Shown one piece after another: positions 1-11,488 of a stretch of 64,000 bases of DNA (position 1 is the stretch's first letter; each line of letters opens with the position of its first letter). The position numbers and the translations under genes are program-made. The stretch comes from Agroathelia rolfsii (Eukaryota; Basidiomycota; Agaricomycetes; Amylocorticiales; Amylocorticiaceae). The notes under the pieces were generated by a model, which was not told the origin of the DNA, did no database searches, and saw only the letters and a program-made list of their open reading frames with translations. The stretch spans positions 1,054,001 to 1,118,000 of the forward strand of contig JABRWF010000004.1 of NCBI GenBank assembly GCA_018343915.1. Reading direction: 5' to 3'.

Positions 1-946
1 TAGGTAGCAAAAAGCAAAGGTTTGTACATGTAAATATGGATTTCACGTGATGGCTTACTGCTCGTCGGTGCCGTGGAACAAACATCAAGTGAAAATTTTC
101 GGAAATTCTCAATTTGAAAGCCTAGGCTCAAAAGAAGTGGGAGAAAAAAGCCATGAGATTCTGTTTAGGTCATTAAGGTTGAGGGTCAGAGTTGAATAAA
201 CCAGTTCCCAGAACGGTGAAATGCATCGAAGGCAGACGATTGAAATCACGGGCAAGTTGAGGTTTAACCTGGGTATACTAGGATTTGTTCATACACTGCA
301 GCCACATAGTTCCGTTCACTCCCCTCCTTAGGGGACAAGCCGCGTCGGTCTGATGTACGACGAGGGTGTTTGCATTCATGCATATGCATGCCTCAGGGGC
401 ATATTGGACAGCGAATTTAGTGGAGCACTTCGTACTCACTCCTGAACCCGGCACCTTTCGATTAGTATTAATTTTGCACTTACAAGACCCGGCTGAGAGA
501 AACTTGAATCAAGTCGCCGATATACTACTTCCGTGGCGCATGATGGTGCATCGATGATGGTCGAATGTTCGGCACCGCGTGAACTTTTTATGCATCGTAT
601 TGTGGTGGTAGCAATCATAAATTTGTATTCACAAGCTTGTGATATATCCATCAGGCACCACTGATTGGAGCGAAGGATATGGCGGATGGTGCACATGACG
701 AAGACACAAAACAAAAGTAAAGGGTTGGTATAATCTTCGTGGTATGAAATAGACATAATACATTGAATTCTAAAATATATTGAGAACAGAAATGCAATGG
801 CAGAAGCCGAAGAGGCACACTCACATATACATAGGTCTCGGTACACGCTGCTTTCATAGAGTAGTTTTCTTTTCTTCCGCCCTGATTCGATTGATGCGTC
901 CAAAATAAATTTCGAAAAACAATATTTGCCATTTTCGGGTAAGTCT
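1..946. other. Region without a recognisable gene
   Basis: Several short open frames overlap here on both strands, but none has a recognisable domain, a consistent splice pattern or a coding-like composition. The stretch next to 947 is the 3' flank of the minus-strand membrane-protein gene. Nothing else can be supported. Confidence 0.5.
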
Positions 947-1969
947 TTATGACGGCACCGAAGAAGATGCGTGAGTTTCGCAGTGAGAAGAGTGGTTAGC
1001 TGTGTCGTCAGGATCAAGTTGAGAATGAGATGGGGCTGTTGTCGGGATGAGGATATCTAATTCGATGTTGCTCGGGGAGTCCGCTGGTGCATTTAAGTTG
1101 CCATGATGGGACGAACGAATGTTGATCATGAGTCGGGTGCAAAACACTGAAGGTATAGCAATAGCAAATGGTGTCATAATGTCAAGAAACTGCTCCTATG
1201 ACATAAACATTGGTTTTAAGCGTCGGGATGAGGCTGTTGGCATGCATAGAAACGCACCGGTTGTATAATCCACAAGATCATGTTGATCAAGTACATTAGC
1301 AGAACAGCTATGTAGTACATCACCGAGTCTCGCACTAGTATATCATAAAGCGAGTGTCCAAAATTCTGTATGTACAGCTGAGTTCCACGCCAGGTTGACG
1401 ACCGTGCGGAGTGGTGTTGGTAACGCAAGCGTTGGTAGCCTTTGGCAATAGCTAAACCAAACAAGATACTCTCAAAAGCCAGGATAAAGGCCCAAAGTGT
1501 AGGCACCCATGATGGTATATTGGGGGCGGTACAATGGTATAATGGTCCTGTCTGTAAGGCAACAGCTAGGAGATATGGCAACAGTCAAATCAGCACATAT
1601 GATTTATCGCAAAAAGTGACACTGAACTCACCGGACATGTCGTGCGTCATTGCGGCGAGAACTCCTATGACTCCAAGAGCCTGCATAATAAAAGAAATGC
1701 CCAAGGTGATTGCGATCGGGATTGAGCGCTCGTAGAGAGCATAAATCCGAAGCTGCAAGATTACTGTACAGCTGATAAGAGATGATTGATACAATTGCAT
1801 ATATAATGTACTCACATTCTGTGGACCAGGCACTGGAGAGGCCTAACCACCCTTCGATATTGAACCATACCCAGCCTACAGAAAAGCGTAAAAACATAGC
1901 TTGCATGTAAGAGAAGTCGGTGCATACACCTAGATATGATATCAGGTAGGGTAGCTTAAAGTGTAACAA
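947..1969 (-). CDS. Incomplete multi-span membrane protein of a basidiomycete-specific (DUF6533-like) family
   Basis: At least four exon-like pieces read in order on the minus strand: about 1970-1815, 1795-1630, 1585-1216 and 1177-947. They give hydrophobic segments and landmark strings such as LQLRIYALYERS, an amphipathic ESILFGLAIAKGYQ, a RDSVMYYIAVLLMYLINM helix, and PFAIAIPSVFCTRLMINIR followed by a hydrophilic tail. This order matches the large basidiomycete family of about 300-residue seven-span proteins annotated with DUF6533, whose function is unknown. The usual first part (an acidic motif near W/Y residues and the first two helices) is not visible upstream, where 1970-2600 lacks a matching frame. 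The gene is therefore either truncated or its first exons are diverged. The splice between 1216 and 1177 is also unclear. It could be a decaying copy. Confidence 0.5.
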
Positions 1970-4900
1970 AGTAGCTTACAGCTACAAAGGCAGGATTAGG
2001 CAGGATTGTAATAGAATAGTGCATTTGGAACGTACTGAATTACTAGGATGATGCTTGGAATATACTACAATGCCTTAGCAAACAGAAATAGGTTAATTAT
2101 GCCTGACAGGCGCACCTATACAGCTGAGTCTAACCGCAGAGTAAATAAGATGATTACTGGGGGTATGGAATTACGTACAAGACTAAGATTAGGCTTGAAT
2201 ATCGATTCTAAAGCATATAGATAGCTCATATGTTCAATGTTGCAGCAGAACGTGCGAAAAAAAGTACCCAAATGAATAATGCACTTGCCCAACTAAGCCG
2301 TCGATTCTAGAACGGAGTATAAGAAAATCCGAAGAATGCCCATAAACTGAATACATACCCAGAAAAAATTGCGCTGTTAGGAAATTGAAAGACTGAATGA
2401 AGTGGCAGAAGTCAAGGCACAGAGATCAGCCAACCTCATCTTCGAATGTCAATACTAGCCGTCTAGCATTCAAGTCATTCATGAGTAACAGGAAATCATT
2501 ATAAACACACCAAAATCGTAAACAAGCATGGCAAGCGCACTGTCTAAAATAACTAGCCTGTCAAGAGAATAATCAAGCTACTTTAGGCCCTTTCGAGACG
2601 TACATCGATTGCTATGCCCGTTGATGTTCCAAGAGATAGACGCAACACTATTTGGCGAAATTCTGTGGGGCATCGATGCCTGATAGCCTCAATAGGCCAC
2701 ATCGACGACAGTGGAGGTGCTGGTGTTAGTTCAACTCAGATGAAGCTTTTCAAGGAGTTGAAGGCGACCCGATGCGGACAGGGCTGCGTTAGTCATCGGG
2801 TATCCGAGGACGCGAATACTACAAGCGATGTCATTATGAGACGGTGATGGGTGTTTGCATTGAATCATGTCTAAGACATGTGTACCAGTGCTTTTTTGGT
2901 ATCCCGAGTTATGAGTAGATGGCGCTCCTTCATGCTAGTCTGTCTTATTCCGAGTTTAACAATTGTATTTGTATCAACAATATTTACTCATAGGTAAGGA
3001 ATACTATTACAAATCGAGCAGCGACTCGGACCAGTGACCAAAATAGGTTGAGAAAAGTCATTCTAGTCCAGTCCTCCGAGACCAACGGGAGTCTTTTTGA
3101 TAGTATTAGTAGGTCCATCCATACCGCCGGCGGTGGTATAATCCGATCAGCATCATAATCCTCCTCATCTACCATTTGATAATAGAAAGCCAACTCGGTA
3201 GCCTTTGTTCTTCAGGCCTCGATAGCTTCAATGCTTTGAAACAGGTATGATGTACTATTAGTGCGCAGGGCTAATGTAGTATTCTGGCGCCCCAAGCGGC
3301 CTAGCATATGAATACCACGCACTACATTTTGCTACTAGTAGTCCAAGTTGAGCTACCCCAGTAACACGGATGCTGAGTATGTGTTATGGCAAGCAATTGA
3401 ATCATGAGTACTACATGCTGAGCGCTGAGCTCCCACTATTTTCCTATGCGTAATACGCGTACCCTGAGTGTATTGGTAGCATTGAAACCATCGGTTCCCA
3501 GGTACACAGTAACATTCAAGGACCTGGGGTGTTCCTCATTGTAAATAAATTTAAATACAGAGGTAACTCAAATTCATGAATCAATGTTGATCGAGCGTCA
3601 GCATTTTCATTTTCTTATATGAAAACGCGTAGTCAGAGGTGTATACGATTTGCTGATGGCTTTTTCAGCGCGGCAGCCGACGCGTAATCATCATAAAGTA
3701 TTGCCACTGCTACTGACGATTCATGTGCAGTGTTGGCCATTCATTCAAGCTTTCAAAACTTCAGGGCCATTTGGTTGTAAACCAGGTCATACAGTCATTC
3801 GATTACCAAGAGGTTATGTTCACCGCTTGTTTCCCATTCACTCCGGCTGCGTTCACGATCGCGTCCCACCCACGTATGGTCGCTTTTCATTTGCACATGC
3901 ACGAACCATGCATGTGAATTGTGCAGGTATACTCAAACGCTATAAGCACACAAAGCCTCGCACCATAATACGGCCTTGGCGTCATACAAATACATGAAAC
4001 GCTCGGGCTCTTATAACTGAACAGTCAGTCACTCGGTAATGAGCAGCCCTATCGGCCATGCTACATCATTCCATTCAAGTCTATCTAAAAGCCACCGATC
4101 TTCTTCCATCGCCTCTAGTATTTTGGCCCCCTATTCCATGAATGGAAGGCCGCTCTCTAGATTAAAGCCGTTGGGAACATCAGTGTGAATTAGCGGCGTC
4201 AACTCATGGTGGCCCACAAGCCTGCGGAGATGGAGCTAGACAATAAAGTTTTTGACGATGGGTAGTTTTGAACTTTCCGTTCGTTTGACTATGAGCGTAC
4301 ATTGACGTAGGTCGAAATTTGCCTTTTGCTCGGCATAAAATGAGGAAGAATTTCGTACTGAGCGCATTTACTATTGGCAGCACTGGTTAATCGGCTAAAT
4401 AATAACAACAACAAAGCCTGTACAATGCATCATCTGGTCCGTCTGTCGGGTGCCACCGAGCCGCGAGGTGTTGATTTCGCCTTCCTCACCGTCACCGCCA
4501 GCAACGGCCAGTGGACCTTTAGCGAACTCGGATGGCATTGCCCGGTGAACTGTATAGGGGTGGCCGAGACGCGTTGATAGTGACGATAGGTATTTCTAAT
4601 CATATCATACAAGAGTTTCTTTAGCAGCTCTGTCCGTGATTATAAAGAAAGTGAATAAGAAAAATAAAAGTCACAAAATCACCAATATACCTCATCCCAC
4701 CCACCTTACAATCTAGCTTTTGGTTCCAGACATCCATGACCCGACCATCTTGCATTACATCGATGTCTCCTGTTTTCGGTCCAGTTGACGTACACAGTAT
4801 GAATATGGATCCTAAAGCAATCAGCCCCTGTGACTCTTGTGTTCCCTGCATGGGATCTCATTGATCACATGGACACTATCATCTGTACGAGAGATGGGCC

Positions 4901-5487
4901 ATCGCCGCTCAGCTGTCCTCTCTAGGCTTAGTGCTCATGTGGTTACTGGTCTGGTCTATCCATTTGCCTGGCTACAACGAGATTTGGTGTGCTTGAATTC
5001 GAAGAACAGACGCCCAACGAGACCCTAAAGGATACTCTCGACAAAGTGGCTATGAATACAAATGATCAAAAGTGATTCATTATCATGTTATGCGATTTCC
5101 CTTTCCTTTCAACAGATTCCAGCCCAGGGTAAATACAAATGTTTCCGACGGTATACAAAAAAATGATTTCGAAAGCCGCTATACAAAAATATATGGAGCG
5201 GGTGTGGGAATATAAAAGAGGGCGTACTTGGTGTGGATATGTGTGCTGTGCGTACGCATTGAAAACTAGGTGAAGCAGCATCCCTTATATGCATGATGGT
5301 ATTCGTACAGATGGTTTGCATGAAGTTACAGTCTGATTAATAAATAATTTGAGTAGAGATCGAAAAGGGAGGAACAAAAAACCACAAATGATTGAATATA
5401 GATTAACTGGAACGTCGCAAGGTAAGTCGCACGTTAATATCTTTCAAAGATTGAGGAAAACCAAATACTCAAAACTTACTCCTAGAT
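1970..5487. other. 3.5 kb gene-poor stretch
   Basis: Only short unrelated open frames are present (for example near 2614-2847, 3650-3997, 4374-4577 and 4621-4851 minus). None shows a domain, and I could not join neighbours into a splice-consistent gene. No terminal inverted repeats, transposase motifs or tRNA were seen. It may hold an undetected short-exon gene, decayed sequence or a long non-coding transcript. The last part is the 3' flank of the coiled-coil gene that ends at 5488. Confidence 0.45.
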
Positions 5488-8400
5488 CTACGCGATTATA
5501 TCCGTATCGTTAGAACGCGTCAGGAGTTCACTCAAACACCTGGCCACGACGCCCGCCCCCTGCTTAACCTTCTCGCGATCGGCCTCTTTGACTTTGGGCA
5601 GGATTTGGGTATCGAACCTATCTGGATGCCATCGTCGGATGTGTTCCTTCACACGGTCCTTCGCCGTCTTGGCCTTGTCCGAAGGGTAGTGAGGGGAGGT
5701 CAAGTATGAGCGGATAACGCCAACAGTAAGGTCATCGGGCGTGTTCACGCGCTTCAGCGTCGGCCATGGCATGGTTTCCCACGAGAGCTCGTCGGTAGAG
5801 GTGCGCAGTGAGGACCACTTGCGCTCGTGCGCCTCAAAGATGTCCTTGTGTGCCACGGGCATGGCGCCGCCCGTCTTGGCTTGGAACTCTCGCGCGACCC
5901 GCTCCTGACGTGCACGGAAGTCGTCCCAATTCGACTTGGGCCGTTCCCAACTTCCGGGTTCATGGGGCGTATCAGTGCCCGGTCTGGGTGTTGCACCGCC
6001 AGTAGGAGGTGTGCTGGACATGGACGAGTACGACGTTTGCGAACTTGATCGTGATGACTGCGAGGAGGCGGAGTGGGAGCTGGTGAAGCTGGCATTACTC
6101 GAAGAACTTGCGCGACCGGGACTGGTACCAGCGGGGAAAGAGAACAACGGAGGTGCAGGAGGAACGCCTGCTGTTGACATCGGCCTCGCAAAAGATGGAC
6201 CTGAGGACCAAGGGATATTAGGATCGACATTTAGGCTATTGGTACGTCTGCGTGCATTGGCCTCATCCCGTTCTCGTTTCTCTTTCTCCAAGTCTTCCTG
6301 AGAACGACGAATGGCTTCTTGTAGATCCGCCTCTTCTTGAGCACGACGCGCTTGCTCACGTTCGGCCTTGACAGCTTCTTCCCGTTCCTGTTCCAATTTC
6401 TTCCTTTCCTCCTCCTCTTGACGGGCACGAGCATCACGGTCAATAGCGATAGGTTCTGGGGTGGTCATTACTCTAGCACGGCGCTTGGATTCTGCTGCTT
6501 CTTGGCGTTGGCGTTGACGAGCGGCGCTGATCGACTCTCGTTGGCGCTCGGAATCCTTCCTCTCCTGCTCCTCCTGGCGAAGGCGATCTTCACGATCTTC
6601 GCGCTCGCGCGTGGCATCGGCCTTGTCCCGCCGAGCATCCTCAAGTTCCTCTTTATTTTGTTGATGCTCGGCTTCAGTGAGCTCTGCCTCAGAATCAGAG
6701 ACATCTCTAGACTCGAGCTCACGTTTACGCTTTTCCAGGGCCTCCAACCTACGCTCCGCCTCCTCCTCGCGCTTCTTGGCCTCGGCCAGCTTCTGCCTCG
6801 CCTTTGCCTCGCGTTCGCGCGTCTCCACTTCACGCTTGCGGAGGGCTTCCTCCCGCTTCCGAAGCTCCTCTTCGCGCGCCTCGAGCTCCTCCGTCCTCTT
6901 CTCGTACTCGTCCTCGCGCGCCTTGGCCTCTTCCGTCAACCTCGTAATTTCCTGCTCACGTTTCCTAAATTCAATCTCCTTCTTGCGTGCCTCTTTCTCC
7001 TTCTTGCGCAGCGCCTGCTCTTTCTTACGCATTTCCACTTCCATCTGCTCAGCCTCCTCTTCCTTCTTCTTTGCCTCGGCCTCCATCTCCTCCACCTCCT
7101 TCGCCTTCTCCTTCATCTCCTCCTCATGCACCTCGGCCTCCTTCTCGCGCTTCTTCAATGCCGCCTCTTTACTCTTCACATCCTCCTGTCGCTTCTTCGC
7201 CTCCTGCGCCACCGCCTTCAGCTTCTTCTCCTTCCGCTCTGCCTCCTCCTCTCGCCGCTTCGCCTCCTCTTCACGTCGCTCCGCCTCCTCCTGGCGCTTC
7301 TTCGCATCAAGTCTCATCTCCTCGATCTCGCGCTCGAGCTGCTCCAGCTCACGCTTACGCTCTGCCGTCTCACGTTGCATGCGCTCGATCTCGGCCGAGC
7401 GCTGGACGAAGTAGCTCGAGGAGGAGCCTGCTTCGGCTGCTTCGTTGTCGTCGTCTTCTGTCACTTCATCTGTCGCTGCTTCGTCCGTAGCAGCATTGTG
7501 GTCGTCATCGGTCGCCTCATCCGTGGTGGTGGCAATATCATGATTGGGTTCGTGAGCGTGTACACCGTTATTCTCCTCATCGCCTATGAGCAGCTCTTCG
7601 GTCTCATCAGGATCGCTTCCCACATGCCCCCATTGTTCTCGTTGTGTTTCTTGTGGTGGTTCTTGTGGTGGTTCTTGTGGCGGTTCCGGTTGTTCTTGTT
7701 CTTGCTGCGCTCGTTGTCTTTGCCATTTCCGTTTGTGCTTTCGCTGTAGTCGTGGCTGTGGTTGTGGTGGTGGCGATGGCGACGGCGATGGCGATGACGG
7801 GTGCATCTGCTCCTCCTCACTCTCACCCACAACCGCACATTCGGAATCTTCGCTCGTCTCATCGCCAGCGCCGGCGCCAGCACCAACTTCACCGACACCA
7901 ACCTCATCCACATCCAACTCCTCTTCCTCTTCTTCGTCCGAGGCTTCGCTGAACCGATCATCCCTTCCACGACGCCGATTGCGATAATGCACGCCGGGGA
8001 TGGTGTACGGCATACCACCATCACCACTACCGCTCTTCAAATCGGTTATAGAGCGTCGCTTCCCCATCATCTCGCGAGACCCATACGAGCGCAGCGAGGA
8101 CGGTACACCACCGGCACCACCACCAGAAGTAAACCACGGACGCGCAGCAGCCGAAGCCGCCGTTACATAATTCTCCTCCCCACTCTGTTGGTGCTGTTGG
8201 TGGTGATGATGTTGCGAAAAGCGGGTCTCAGGCGAACGCGAGATACTCGACAGCGATGGCTGCTGCTGAAATGATTGTGGACCTGCCCAAGTGCGTGTGC
8301 TGGGGCTGTTGCTAGCGGTGTTGATGGATGCAGAGTTGTAGTGGTAGTGGCTGTTGCTGTTCCGTGGGATGTGGTGCTGCTGCTGCAGCTGCTCGTCCAT

Positions 8401-10111
8401 ACCAATCAGGGAGCGTTTGCTAGCTAACGTACGAGTTCCGAAGGAGGCTGATGTGTAAGTATACGACGAGGAGGTGGTGGCGCCAGCGCCAGAACCTGTG
8501 GATGGTGGGGGAGGTATACTCGCTTGGCGATATGGTGAGGACGAGTGCGGGATGTCGACCGGGCGCGAGGAGCTTATGCCTCCACCACTTCCACCTCCGT
8601 TGTAACTTTCGGGTTTGGGCGTCGCGGCAGCAGAGGAGGCTGAAGTGACGGACGTAGCAGAAGACAAGCCGCTAATACTCCCGCTCCTCGTGGAAGACGC
8701 CGTACCCGCCGTATCCGAGCGCTCGCGCATGCGCACAGTGCCCGAGGATGTCGTGGTACTACCACCGCCACCACTCCCACCACTGGGCCAATTCGACCAG
8801 AACGGCACCCCTGCCTCGCTGCCATCGTCAGACATGGCGCCAAACCCAACACTCCCACCACCACTTCCGCCACCACCACCACTATACCGTCGCCGATCCC
8901 GCATAAGATCACTCAGCCCGCTCCGCATTGACGACGACGGTGGCGGCAGGGGCGGCTCCTGTAATGGCACAGGGACGGGACGGCTCGGTTCGAGGGGCCG
9001 CTCAGGCAGCGAATTCATGAGGCCCGAAATACCACGGTGTTCGCGGAAGGAGCTGGAGAGAGTGCTGCTCGCCGTGCTCCCGCGCCGGACGGACGGCGTC
9101 GAGCGCGCACCAGCAGCGGCAGGGGAAAAAGTTTCCTCAAGTGGCGATGTTGTGATCGCGGTCGTGGTGAATGTGGTCGTCGTGGCGGGCGTGACGTTCT
9201 TCCACATCTCTGCTAGAGGACGCGGCGTTGTTGTGGTCGTCGTTGCTGTCGTTGCTGCCGTCGTCGTTGTCGGTGCCTGAGTGGAGGAGGAGGACGATGC
9301 GCTGATTGAGCGCCCACGCAAGGAGCCGCCGCGCGAGCGTAGGGCGGCGGCAGCGGCTATAGCGGCGGCTTGGGGGACGTAGTAATCCGAATCTTCTGGA
9401 TCGTCACCGAACATGCTGGATTCGTGGTACTCAACAGGTGCGTTCTGAAGGAAGCGAAAAAAAAAACTAAGATTGTGATAGCTCTTTACGCTTGGGATGA
9501 AAACTTACGCTGGTGCTAGGCGATTTGGTGCTTGTTTGGGAAGTGGAGTTGCGATGAAAGTAGTCATTACGGGGGTGCTCGGGCACGGAGGGCGTCTGAG
9601 GTGTCCATCGTGGGCGATATTCTCGGTCTGCTGACAAGGGAGAGGGATCCAACTTAGTCGTCTGCACTCGAGTGGACGGGGGTGCTGAGGGAGGGGGATT
9701 ATTGGATGTCGGTGAACGTCCATCCTGCCCCCCGTCACGCTGGATACTGGCTAAAATCGACTGCTGCTCTTTGACAAAGGCTTCTGACCATTCCTCGCTA
9801 ATCGTCTGTCCACGGAAGAGCTTCCGTTCCTGGCGCTCGCGCTCAAGGGCCTCCTCGAACTGGCCTTTGGCGAGGCGCCTGAAATTGTTCATAGTCTCCT
9901 TGTACTGCTCATGGAGGTCCTGGCGGCGGCGATCATCGGTGGGGGAGAGCTCTGCCAGACTGTCCTCATGGGACTTGCGGGCATCCTTGATCATAGCCTG
10001 GATGTTGACCTGGATCCTCGTACGGAGGTCATTCTTCCAGTTCTCATCTGGCTCGAGATCGATAGATGGGGGAGATGCAACGCGCTCGGGAAGATTCTCA
10101 GAAGGGGACAT
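5488..10111 (-). CDS. Giant coiled-coil protein with C-terminal J-like (HPD) domain
   Basis: Two exons, 10111-9509 and 9444-5488, join across a 64-nt intron (donor GTAAGT, acceptor TTCAG) in phase 0 and give about 1519 residues. Residues about 23-126 are a helical module ending in an ALERERQERKLFRGQ-type block, shared with the divergent neighbour at 11489. A long Ser/Thr/Pro-rich disordered part follows, then acidic runs and PPQE repeats. Residues about 875-1265 are a highly charged E/K/R coiled coil. The last about 95 residues contain a WPTLKRV segment and RRWHPDRF, an HPD motif in a J-like fold. Such C-terminal domains recur in large basidiomycete proteins and resemble the end of NFKBIL1-like proteins. 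Function is unknown; a scaffold or chaperone-recruiting role is inference. The start was chosen as the first ATG of the only open upstream exon. Confidence 0.8.
9733..10045 (-). repeat. Shared helical module, copy in the minus-strand gene
   Basis: About 104 residues from a W-K-N-D-L start to a Q-R-D end. Key pattern: a basic helix, HEDSL, R-x-x-L-H-E-Q, F-R-x-x-A, A-L-E-R-E-R-x-E-R-K-L-F-x-G-Q, then E-A-x-V-x-E-Q-Q-S-I-L. The copy at 15396-15710 in the divergent gene matches along its whole length. Confidence 0.8.
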
Positions 10112-11488
10112 TGGAGATCATGCGGGATGACGGTGTCGATGAGAGCAGATGGCAGGTAGAGAGACGTATGGAGTGTCGGTAGCCACGACGTCAATAGTTA
10201 TGAAACTGAGCTAGATACAATAGCTTGGGAGAGATAGAGATAGAGATAGAGAGGTGGACACTGCAGGTGTGAGTCGATCCAGAGTTGTCGTAAGACGTAG
10301 AGAAAAGAAGGGAAAAATGGAGAGCGAGACGATCAGACCAGGAAGAAGGGAGGGGAAGAGAGCACGACCAGGGGGGAGATTTTGGGAGAGGGGGGGGGGC
10401 GTGTACGTGGGTAAGCCGCGGGTATGGAGTGGGCAGCCTATGGACCTGCGTTGGAGAAGAGGAGATTGGGCCTCATGGTCAACAACGTGGATGGCGATGG
10501 GGGGTTTAATCAGGCAGACATACCGAGTCTTACAGATGCGACGAGGAGGGAAGTTGGTTCTGGATGGGAGCTCTGGCAGTCAGCAAGGCAAGGAGAGGAT
10601 AGCAAGAGGAGGACGACGAGGGCGCACACGGGCGTTGCTGCTGCTGATGATGATGATGGATTATCGTTCTGAGCTCGTTTGGTGCTGCAGTTCTACGTGA
10701 GAGAGGCCGGAGTGCGAGTGCCCATCTGTTTGGCGCCCATGATCAGGTGACCATGCAGGTCAGGTGACTACTGCGAGGTCACATGAGATAATTACATCAT
10801 CATTACACTGGGCGCCCTCCTCCCGCCTTCTTGTCTCTGGAGGGAACCGCCGAGGGGAGGCTCAGTGTCGATGGTAGCACTCGGGCCGTCGTTGACCACA
10901 ACCAATAACATGCGTAGTAGCAACCCTTGCCCAAGTGAACCACGAGTGCTGGCTGTTCATATCGATCACCGACGGATGCCCGCCAGGAATTCATATATCT
11001 CCTAGTTGCCATATGCGTACAGCTGCCGCATTTTTTTTTTTCTTCATCTGACCTGATGAACCCCAGCAGCAGTTCTGCTCTTCTAGTCTAATAGAGCGTG
11101 GGTGCCAGTGTGACTGGGTGAAATTGAGGCGTATTATTTGCCTCGCGATCAGCATGATCCAAAAGCTGACTAGCAGCTGCTGGGGGGAGAGGGGGGAGGC
11201 ATTACCATTAGCTGTGAAGATATATGATCTTATCGCCATGGACGATGATGATGATGATGCGCACGAGAGCAATGAGAAGGGGAATGGCAATAGGCACAAC
11301 GACGCATGAAATCACCGATGGGCCCGCGCTATGCCCATGGCTTTTTTTCTTCTCTTTCATATCTACACCCAGCTCTCTCTTTCTTCTCTCTTCTCTCTCC
11401 CGGCTCTATACCCTTCTCTGTCTCTCTGTACCTCCCTACGCATCTGTACTCTCTAATCTGCATTTGTGTGTCGTGAATTTTACAGAGC
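10112..11488. promoter_or_regulatory. Shared divergent promoter region
   Basis: These 1377 bp separate the start codons of two divergently transcribed giant genes with a common module. The left part is purine-rich on the + strand (GAGAGATAGAGATAGAGA near 10227-10253, then G/A-rich to about 10400). The right part before 11489 is a strong CT-rich tract (about 11340-11450), a common feature upstream of fungal start codons. An ORF at 10254-10700 has biased composition and no domain and was not accepted. Confidence 0.5.

Noticed and set aside
3650..3997. 115-codon plus-strand frame in the gene-poor region
   Set aside because: No recognisable domain, no codon bias evident, and no splice-compatible partner exons.
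6337..7749. Long Leu-rich plus-strand open frame (470 codons) and its Ser-rich neighbours
   Set aside because: It is the antisense shadow of the E/K/R coiled coil of the minus-strand gene: CTC/CTT/TTC codons opposite GAG/AAG/GAA.
10254..10700. 148-codon plus-strand frame between the divergent genes
   Set aside because: Composition follows the G/A-rich promoter DNA (R/G/E-rich) and there is no domain.
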